Shown here: piece by piece, positions 58,379 to 64,000 of the stretch
Layout of the letters: the number at the start of each line of letters is the position of its first letter
Numbering within the stretch: the first letter of the stretch is position 1
Source of the DNA: Azorhizobium doebereinerae UFLA1-100
GTDB lineage: Bacteria > Pseudomonadota > Alphaproteobacteria > Rhizobiales > Xanthobacteraceae
Reading direction: 5' to 3'
NCBI RefSeq assembly: GCF_000473085.1
Contig: NZ_AXBA01000006.1
Coordinates: 124,001 to 188,000 of the forward strand
DNA length: 64,000 nucleotides
Translations under genes and position numbers: made by a program
The notes under the pieces: model-generated
The model's input: only the letters and a program-made list of their open reading frames with translations
Told to the model about the DNA's origin: nothing
Database searches by the model: none

Positions 58379-59170
58379 ATGGATCGCAGATCCGCCCTGT
58401 CCCTGCTTTGTCTTACGGCGCTGTTCGGCCTGTCGGCGCCGGCCGCGCGGGCGGAGGATGCGCTTGATGCCATCATGGCGCGGAAGGTCATCCGCATCGC
58501 CATCCCCACCGATTATCCGCCCTATGGCTTCGTCGGCCCGGACCTGAAGCCGCAGGGCCTCGACATCTCCATGGCCGAGCTGATCGGCCAGAAGATGGGC
58601 GTGAAGGTGGATCTGGTGCCGGTGTCGAGCGCCAACCGCATCCCCTATCTCCAGACCGGCAAGGTGGATCTCGTCATCTCGACGCTGGGCAAGAACGCCG
58701 AGCGCGAGAAGGTGCTCGATTTCTCTTATGCCTACGCCCCCTTCTACCAGGCGGTGTTCGGCGGCAAGGGCGTGGCGGTGAAGGGGCCCGGCGACATGGT
58801 CGGCCACAGCGTGGCGGTCACCCGCGGCGCCATGGAGGATCAGGAATTGGAGAAGGTCACGCCGCAGGGCGTGATCGTGAAGCGCTACGAGGACAATGCG
58901 GCCACCGCCGCCGCTTATGTGGCCGGGCAGACGGAACTGGTGGCCATCTCCTCCGCGGCGGCGGGCACCATCATGATGAAGAACCCGGCCACCAATACGG
59001 AGTTCAAGTTCCTCATCAAGGAATCGCCTTGCTTCATCGGTCTCTCCAAGGGCGAGGAGAAGCTGAAGGCCAAGGTCAACGACATCATCCTCGCCGCCAA
59101 GAAGGACGGCACCATCGATGCCATGTCGAAGAAGTGGCTCGGGCGCGAGGCGGGCGAACTGCCGCAGTGA
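58379..59170 (+). CDS. Polar amino-acid ABC solute-binding protein (orphan)
   Basis: A 263-residue periplasmic binding protein with a signal peptide (residues 1-24, PAARAED). The type 3 solute-binding fold appears as IRIAIPTDYPPYGFVGPDLK, AELIGQKMGVKVDLVPV and GKVDLVISTLGKNAERE. It should bind amino acids. The permease and ATPase genes are not adjacent, so it is either an orphan or uses a transporter elsewhere. Lies downstream of the Lrp regulator; ends before a strong terminator. Confidence 0.92.
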   Translation: MDRRSALSLLCLTALFGLSAPAARAEDALDAIMARKVIRIAIPTDYPPYGFVGPDLKPQGLDISMAELIGQKMGVKVDLVPVSSANRIPYLQTGKVDLVISTLGKNAEREKVLDFSYAYAPFYQAVFGGKGVAVKGPGDMVGHSVAVTRGAMEDQELEKVTPQGVIVKRYEDNAATAAAYVAGQTELVAISSAAAGTIMMKNPATNTEFKFLIKESPCFIGLSKGEEKLKAKVNDIILAAKKDGTIDAMSKKWLGREAGELPQ

Positions 59171-59196
59171 CCGGCGCGCGGGCTTTCGATCGTTTC

Positions 59197-59228
59197 CCCG
59201 CCCGGCGTGAGCGCCGGGCGGGCCTTTT
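59197..59228 (+). terminator. Intrinsic terminator after the solute-binding protein
   Basis: CCCGCCCGGCG (59197-59207) and CGCCGGGCGGG (59212-59222) form a perfect 11-bp stem with a TGAG loop, followed by CC and TTTT (59225-59228). Confidence 0.93.
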
Positions 59229-59244
59229 GGGAGCCAGGGGGCGC

Positions 59245-59895
59245 TCAGCGCTCCGCCAGCCAGGATTGGGTCAGCGTCAGGTCGGCCTGGGACAGGCCGT
59301 GGCCCACGGGAAGGACCTGGTGGCGCACCTGTGCGCCCATGCCCTCCAGCGTCGCGGCGAGCCGTGCCGCATTGTCCGCCGGCACGATGGGATCGACGGC
59401 GCCGGACAGGATCAGCACCGGCGTTCCGGCAAGATCCGCCTTCGGCGCCGCCTTCAGCGGCACCATGGCGCGCAGCAGCACGGCCCCCGCCAGCACGCCG
59501 GGATAGAGTTCGAGCACCGCCGCCGCGATATTGGCGCCGTTGGAGAAGCCCAGCGCGATGGGCGCCGGCAGGCCGTAGGCAGCGCGTGCTTCGGCGATGA
59601 AGTCCGCCAGTTCCCCGGCCCGCAGCCGCACGTCGGCTTCGTCGAACACGCCCTCGGCGAGGCGGCGGAAGAAGCGCGGCATGCCGCCTTCCATCACCTT
59701 GCCGCGCGGCGAGAGCAAAGCGGCGCCGGGCGCTACCGCCTGACCAAGCGGCAGCAGGTCGCTCTCGTCGCCCCCGGTGCCGTGCAGCAGCAGGAGCGGG
59801 GCCTTGCCCGGCGCGCGGGCCGGCTCGAAGCGGTGGACGAAGGACAGGGGGCGGGCCGCGTTCGGATGCGCCCGGGTCAGGTTCTCTTCAATCAT
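59245..59895 (-). CDS. Alpha/beta hydrolase of the MhqD/carboxylesterase type
   Basis: A 216-residue serine hydrolase. Nucleophile Ser118 lies in GFSNGA, Asp168 in SGAVDPIVP and His199 in VGHGLS; LLLLHGTGGDESDLLPL holds the oxyanion region. It resembles MhqD of the Bacillus quinone-response regulon and phospholipase/carboxylesterases. ATG at 59895 is the likely start, though the frame is open far upstream. It lies downstream of the dioxygenase gene with the same direction. Confidence 0.85.
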   Translation of the reverse strand: MIEENLTRAHPNAARPLSFVHRFEPARAPGKAPLLLLHGTGGDESDLLPLGQAVAPGAALLSPRGKVMEGGMPRFFRRLAEGVFDEADVRLRAGELADFIAEARAAYGLPAPIALGFSNGANIAAAVLELYPGVLAGAVLLRAMVPLKAAPKADLAGTPVLILSGAVDPIVPADNAARLAATLEGMGAQVRHQVLPVGHGLSQADLTLTQSWLAER

Positions 59896-59957
59896 GGCAA
59901 CCTCCGTGAGGTCGGAAGGTGGGCGCGAGCCCGCCGGAGCGAACCGGCGGGCGGGCG

Positions 59958-60902
59958 TCAGGCGAGGACGGGGAGCACCTCTTCGATGGCGCCGCGGCGC
60001 GGCTCCAGGAAGGCCGGCAGCTTGAGGGCCGAGCCCAGAGCCGAGACCGGCTCGTCGGCGGCGAACCCCGGGACATCGGTGGCGATCTCGAACAGCACGT
60101 GGCCGGGCTCGCGGAAATAGACCGAGCGGAAGTAGTTGCGGTCCTTCTGCTCCGTGGGGTTGAGGCCGTGGTTGGCCTTCAGCTTGCGCACCATCTCCAT
60201 CTCCTCCGCGTCGTCGGCGGCGCGGAAGGCGATGTGGTGCACGGAGCCGCCGCCCATGCGGGCCGGCAGGAAGCCGCCGGCGCCGCGCAGGTCGACGATG
60301 CCGCCGATCTTGGTGTCGCCGGCGCGGTAGCGCACCACCGAGCCCTCCCGCGCCACCTCGGTGAAGCCGAGCACGTCGGTGAGGATGGCGCCGGTGCGCG
60401 CGGTGTCCTCCAGCAGCAGGCTGGCCGCGTGGAAGCCGCGGATCGCGGCCTCCGCCGGCACGTCGCCGGCGGTCCAGGCCGGCTCGCCTTCGATGCCGGG
60501 CAGGCCGGCGATGGCGAGGCGCATGCCGTCCGGGTCCTTGAAGGGGATCACCTTCTCCCCGAACCGCTCGATGGGCGCCTGGTGGGCGACGCCGCGCTCC
60601 ACGAGGCGGTGCAGCCAGTAGCCGATGGAGGCCGCCGGGACGCGGAACACCGTCTCCTCGGTCTCGCCCACCCCCAGCCGGCCGGGCGCCACATGCGCCC
60701 AGGGGAAGAAGGTGAGGATGGTGCCGGGGGCGCCGGTCTCGTCGCCGAAATAGAAGTGGTAGGTGCCCGGATCGTCGAAATTGACCGTCTTCTTCACCAG
60801 CCGGAGCCCGAGGGTGCGGGTGTAGAAGTCGAGGTTGCGCTGGGCCGGGCCGGCGATCGCGGTGATGTGGTGGATGCCGTGGGCGGAGCTGGTGGTGGTC
60901 AT
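59958..60902 (-). CDS. Ring-cleaving extradiol dioxygenase (MhqO type)
   Basis: A 314-residue vicinal-oxygen-chelate protein with two glyoxalase-like modules. Metal ligands are likely His in GIHHITAIAG, His in GGSVHHIAFRA (about 222) and Glu in GHVLFEIATD (about 267). It resembles MhqO/LinE-like hydroquinone dioxygenases. ATG at 60902 has AGGAG nine bases upstream. First gene of a two-gene unit with the hydrolase; divergent from doxX over a region of direct repeats. Confidence 0.87.
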   Translation of the reverse strand: MTTTSSAHGIHHITAIAGPAQRNLDFYTRTLGLRLVKKTVNFDDPGTYHFYFGDETGAPGTILTFFPWAHVAPGRLGVGETEETVFRVPAASIGYWLHRLVERGVAHQAPIERFGEKVIPFKDPDGMRLAIAGLPGIEGEPAWTAGDVPAEAAIRGFHAASLLLEDTARTGAILTDVLGFTEVAREGSVVRYRAGDTKIGGIVDLRGAGGFLPARMGGGSVHHIAFRAADDAEEMEMVRKLKANHGLNPTEQKDRNYFRSVYFREPGHVLFEIATDVPGFAADEPVSALGSALKLPAFLEPRRGAIEEVLPVLA

Positions 60903-60989
60903 GAGCTGAACTCCTGGAAGGGTGCCGATCGGTCCGGCGCCGTTGCATCCAGAGATAGCGCTCAGCCGGCGGAGCGCCATGCTGTTTCG

Positions 60990-61043
60990 ATTGCGTCAGT
61001 GCAATATTGATTGTGCAAACTGCGAAATTGAATTGCGTCAGTG
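60990..61043. promoter_or_regulatory. Direct repeats in the dioxygenase/DoxX intergenic region
   Basis: ATTGCGTCAGTG occurs at 60990-61001 and again at 61032-61043, 42 bases start to start (about four helical turns). The first copy is part of a dyad ATTGC-N6-GCAAT (60990-61005). The space between is AT-rich. The likely protein is the LysR regulator encoded at 61726. Confidence 0.7.
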
Positions 61044-61133
61044 AACGGAGGATTGTCTCTCCACACCTTGGTTGCCGCCGCGTTCCCGACGGTCCGCGGT
61101 TCCCTCAAGACCCTGAAGACAGGAGACTTTCCA

Positions 61134-61571
61134 ATGACCGACGACCGCACTTCCGCCTATGGCGCCCTCGTCCTGCGCGTGGCGCTGGGGCTCATGTTCA
61201 TTTCCCATGCCTATCTGAAGTTCGCCGTGTTCACCGTGCCCGGCTTCGAGGGCTATCTGGCGGCCCAGGGCCTGCCCACCGCCTTGGCCTGGCCGATCAT
61301 CCTCGGCGAGTTCCTCGGCGGCGTCGCCATCCTGGTCGGCTTCTACGGCCGCCTGGTCTCCCTGGCGCTGATCCCGCTGCTGCTGGGCGCCGTCATGGTG
61401 CATGCCCCGAACGGCTGGGTGTTCAACGTCACCGGCGGCGGCTGGGAATATCCCGCCTTCCTCGCGGTCTCGGCCCTGGCCCAAGGCCTCATCGGCGACG
61501 GCGCCCTGGCGCTGAAGTCGGTGACCCTCGCGCAGCTCGTCGGCGGCAAGGCGCGCCCCCGCGCCGCCTGA
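61134..61571 (+). CDS. DoxX-family membrane protein
   Basis: A 145-residue protein with four predicted helices, starting MTDDRTSAYGALVLRVALGL. The motif RVALGLMFISHAYLKF and GEFLGGVAILVGFYGR are typical of DoxX/MhqP. Such proteins accompany quinone or electrophile detoxification, perhaps by membrane redox support. ATG at 61134 has AGGAG eight bases upstream. Divergent from the dioxygenase. Confidence 0.9.
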   Translation: MTDDRTSAYGALVLRVALGLMFISHAYLKFAVFTVPGFEGYLAAQGLPTALAWPIILGEFLGGVAILVGFYGRLVSLALIPLLLGAVMVHAPNGWVFNVTGGGWEYPAFLAVSALAQGLIGDGALALKSVTLAQLVGGKARPRAA

Positions 61572-61725
61572 TCCTTCCGCCCCCCCGGCTCCCGGCCGCG
61601 CAGTCCCTGCGCGGCCGTTTTCGTTTGCGCGGCAGGCGCTTGGGGCGTGAAACCCGGGCCGGGAATGTGCTTTAGTGACCCCGCCGCGCGGCCGTGTCGG
61701 GAGCCGGCCCGGTGGAGGGGGGATC

Positions 61726-62685
61726 GTGGCGGAGCCGTTCAAGAATCTGGCGTGGGACGATTTCCGGCTGATCAAGGCGGTGGCCGATTCGCGCGGGCTG
61801 CCGGCCGCCGCCGCCCAGCTCGGCATCAATCATTCCACCGTGTTCCGCCGCCTCCGCCAGATCGAGGAGGCGCTTGGGGTGGCGCTGTTCGTCCGCCACC
61901 GCTCCGGCTATGCGCTGACCCCGGCGGGCGAGGAGGTGGTGGCGCTGGCGGAGCGGGTGGACGCGGACATCACCTCCGTCACCCGCAGGATCGCCGGCCG
62001 CGAACTGGCACCCGCCGGCGAATTGCGGGTCACCACCAACGACAGCCTGCTGGTCCATCTGCTGATGCCGTTGCTGGCGAAGTTCCGCCGGGCCTGCCCC
62101 AGCGTGCGGCTGGACGTGGTATTGGGCAACCAGGCGCTGAACCTCTCCAAGCGCGATGCCGACGTCGCCATCCGGGCCACCGACGCGCCGCCCGACAATC
62201 TGGTCGGCCGCCGCGTGGCGCGGATCGGCTGGGCGCTTTACGGTCTCGCCGCGCAATTCCCCACTCCGGACACCGTGTCTTACGACACGCTTTCGGCCGG
62301 CGACTGGATTTCGCTCTCCGACAGCTTCGGCGGCATGCGGGTGGTGAAGGATACTCTGGCCCGCATCCCGCCCGAGCGCATCGCCTATAAGGTGAACACC
62401 GTGCTCGGCCTCGCCGAGGCGATCGAGGCCGGCCTCGGCGTCGGCTTCGCGCCCTGCTTCATCGCCGATGCCCACCCGGCCCTGGTCCGCCTCGCCCCGC
62501 CGGAGCCGGCCTATGCGGCCGACCTCTGGCTGCTCACCCACCCGGACCTGCGCCATGCCGCCCGCGTCCGGGTGTTCCTCGACTTCATGGCGGCGGAGAT
62601 CGCCCGGCACCGCGCCTTCCTGGAGGGCGCGCCCGAGCTGCCGCCGGCCGCCGCGGAAGCCGGGGCTCCCGCGGCGGAGGGATGA
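61726..62685 (+). CDS. LysR-family regulator of the quinone-type cluster
   Basis: A 319-residue LysR protein. The HTH reads DDFRLIKAVADSRGLPAAAA then QLGINHSTVFRRLRQIE, and the effector domain contains DVVLGNQALNLSKRDADVAI. The start is GTG at 61726 with GGAGGGGGG before it; the upstream in-frame ATG lacks such a site. It lies 154 bases after doxX in the same direction and may control that cluster through the direct repeats at 60990-61043. GST lies on the other side. Confidence 0.9.
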   Translation: MAEPFKNLAWDDFRLIKAVADSRGLPAAAAQLGINHSTVFRRLRQIEEALGVALFVRHRSGYALTPAGEEVVALAERVDADITSVTRRIAGRELAPAGELRVTTNDSLLVHLLMPLLAKFRRACPSVRLDVVLGNQALNLSKRDADVAIRATDAPPDNLVGRRVARIGWALYGLAAQFPTPDTVSYDTLSAGDWISLSDSFGGMRVVKDTLARIPPERIAYKVNTVLGLAEAIEAGLGVGFAPCFIADAHPALVRLAPPEPAYAADLWLLTHPDLRHAARVRVFLDFMAAEIARHRAFLEGAPELPPAAAEAGAPAAEG

Positions 62686-62688
62686 GGC

Positions 62689-63390
62689 TCAGTCCTTCAG
62701 CGTGGCGGCGGTCTGGCCGAACAGCACGGAGCGGCTGGCCGCGTTCACCGTCGGGGTGCTGCTGACCTCGGCGCCCTTCTCATAGGCGCGGATGGTGGCG
62801 GGGCGGGCCTTGATGGCCTCGAACCAGCGCTTCAGGTGGGGGAAGTCCTCCAGCTTCTGCTGCTGGCGCTCGTGCGGCACGATCCAGGGGTAGCAGGCCA
62901 TGTCGGCGATGGAATAGCCGGCGTCGTCGATGAAGTCGCGGCCCGCCAGGCGGCGATCGAGCACGCCGTAGAGCCGGTTGGTCTCCTTGACGTAGCGCTC
63001 CATGGCGTAGGGGATCTTCTCCGGGGCGTACTGGGTGAAATGGTGGTTCTGCCCGGCCATGGGGCCAAGGCCCCCCATCTGCCAGAACAGCCATTGCAGC
63101 ACCTGGTAGCGCCCGCGCAGGTCGGCCGGCAGGAAGCGCCCGGTCTTCTCCGCCAGATAGAGCAGGATGGCGCCCGATTCGAACACCGAGACCGGCGCCC
63201 CGCCGCCCGGCGGGTCGTGGTCGACGATGGCCGGCATGCGGTTGTTGGGGCCGATCTTCAGGAAGTCGGGCTTGAACTGCTCGCCGGCGCCGATGTTCAC
63301 CGGGTGGATGGCATAGGGCAGGCCGCTCTCTTCCAGGAAAAGAGTGATCTTGTGGCCGTTGGGGGTCGGCCAGTAGTGCAGGTCGATCAT
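62689..63390 (-). CDS. yfcG: Glutathione S-transferase (YfcG-type disulfide-bond oxidoreductase)
   Basis: A 233-residue GST of the Nu class. MIDLHYWPTPNGHKITLFLE is nearly identical to E. coli YfcG; NNRMPAIVDHDPP, FESGAILLYLAEKTG and WLFWQMGGLGPMAGQNHHF confirm it. It has disulfide reductase activity in E. coli and conjugates some electrophiles poorly. ATG at 63390; the frame upstream is open but unsupported. Convergent with lysR, four bases apart. Confidence 0.93.
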   Translation of the reverse strand: MIDLHYWPTPNGHKITLFLEESGLPYAIHPVNIGAGEQFKPDFLKIGPNNRMPAIVDHDPPGGGAPVSVFESGAILLYLAEKTGRFLPADLRGRYQVLQWLFWQMGGLGPMAGQNHHFTQYAPEKIPYAMERYVKETNRLYGVLDRRLAGRDFIDDAGYSIADMACYPWIVPHERQQQKLEDFPHLKRWFEAIKARPATIRAYEKGAEVSSTPTVNAASRSVLFGQTAATLKD

Positions 63391-63585
63391 GCGCGCTCCA
63401 GGTGGGTGCGTCGCCCGGGCTCCGGTGGGGCCCGGCGCAGGGATGGCGCACAGTGGCCCAACATGGTGCGTCAGGAAACCACCCCGCCCGCGACCCACGC
63501 ATTCGTGCTTGTGTCTTGACGCCCGGCCGCGCCGGGTCGCAGATCGGGCCTCGTTTCCGTTCCAGGCCAGCGGTCAGTCACTCTC

Positions 63586-64000
63586 ATGTCCAAGACTACT
63601 CGTGCCACCCAGGCCCTCGAAAAGGCGGGCGTCGCCTTCCGCACGCTCTCTTATGACTATGACCCCTCCGCCGAGCGCATCGGCCTCCAGGCGGCGGAGG
63701 CCATCGGCGCCGACCCGCACCGGGTGCTGAAGACGCTGATGGCCGAGGTGGACGGCAAGCCGGTGTGCGTGGTGGTGCCCTCGGATCGCGAGGTGAGCAT
63801 GAAGAAGCTGGCGGCGGCGTTCGGCGGCAAGGCGGCGCACATGATGCGCCCGGCCGATGCGGAACGCCTGACCGGCTACCATGTGGGCGGCATCAGCCCG
63901 TTCGGCCAGAAGCGCGCGGTGCCCACCGTCCTGGAGGAGACCGCGCTCATTGAGGAGACCGTCTTCCTCAATGGCGGCCAGCGCGGGCTGCAAGTGGAAG
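63586..64000 (+). CDS. ybaK: Cys-tRNA(Pro)/Cys-tRNA(Cys) deacylase YbaK (3' partial)
   Basis: The first 138 residues of a YbaK/EbsC protein, cut by the window end. MSKTTRATQALEKAGVAF start, KTLMAEVDGKPVCVVVPSD, KKLAAAFGGKAAHM and GGISPFGQKRAVPT are characteristic. It hydrolyses Cys mischarged on tRNA-Pro in the cytoplasm. ATG at 63586; no strong ribosome-binding site. The full family length is about 155-160, so only a few residues are missing. Confidence 0.95.
   Translation, partial: MSKTTRATQALEKAGVAFRTLSYDYDPSAERIGLQAAEAIGADPHRVLKTLMAEVDGKPVCVVVPSDREVSMKKLAAAFGGKAAHMMRPADAERLTGYHVGGISPFGQKRAVPTVLEETALIEETVFLNGGQRGLQVE

Noticed and set aside
59896-60948. Long upstream extension of the hydrolase frame, suggesting fusion to a second domain
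   Set aside because: The extension is the dioxygenase gene read in a wrong frame; the hydrolase begins at 59895.

Overview
The window is one stretch of a very GC-rich (roughly 70% by eye) bacterial chromosome, densely packed with housekeeping genes. An alphaproteobacterium of the order Hyphomicrobiales (Rhizobiales), perhaps Xanthobacteraceae-like, fits best. The pointers are a MucR/Ros regulator, BA14K-family proteins, DUF2794 and DUF1127 proteins, a phosphatidylethanolamine N-methyltransferase, a ccmABCDG cytochrome c block beside aconitase, and promoters of the CTTGAC-N17-CTATAT type. I saw no insertion sequence, prophage, CRISPR array or rRNA operon. One tRNA gene is present. Genus-level placement is inference.

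Layout. 1-3478: end of an outer-membrane efflux gene, then macA-macB. 3655-9887: a methyltransferase (probably pmtA), mnmA, a transglutaminase-like protein, htpG and two small unknowns. 10037-15838: a secreted His/Pro-rich protein, a DUF6891-like protein, tRNA-Met(CAU), a SpoU methylase behind a LacI regulator, and a MocR regulator divergent from a DUF1127 gene. 15865-19614: TetR divergent from an EmrAB-type pump, with two palindromic operators. 19637-28864: a diguanylate cyclase, a serine hydrolase, a chemoreceptor, a membrane protein, puuA-puuB and a DUF3108 protein. 29167-35622: infC (ATT start), two BA14K genes on the opposite strand, rpmI-rplT, pheS, pheT. 35636-39571: flavin amine oxidase, ispA, mtgA, ispZ. 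39576-42461: ccmA-B-C-D-G on the minus strand. 42605-52680: acnA, a DUF1223 protein, a DUF2794 protein, polA, cysG, moeB. 52695-59170: a TM2 protein, a 2-hydroxyacid dehydrogenase, an SH3b protein, mucR, a YadGH-type ABC exporter, an Lrp regulator and a solute-binding protein. 59245-64000: an MhqD/MhqO/DoxX quinone-type cluster, a LysR regulator, a YfcG-type glutathione transferase and the 5' part of ybaK.

How the genes work together. Two multidrug efflux systems are present: MacAB with its own outer-membrane channel, and TetR-EmrAB. PuuA and PuuB catalyse consecutive steps of putrescine breakdown. The ccm block delivers haem for c-type cytochromes. infC, rpmI, rplT, pheS and pheT form a translation cluster. 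The 59-63 kb cluster looks like electrophile or quinone detoxification: alpha/beta hydrolase, extradiol dioxygenase, DoxX, LysR, then a GST.

I found no convincing entirely new system. The most interesting non-coding signal is the mirror-symmetric MocR/DUF1127 leader, in which the operator half-sites contain the ribosome-binding sites. Next are the paired TetR palindromes, the repeats in front of the quinone cluster, and the infC ATT start with foreign-strand BA14K genes splitting the translation cluster. Most long antisense reading frames are shadows caused by the high GC.
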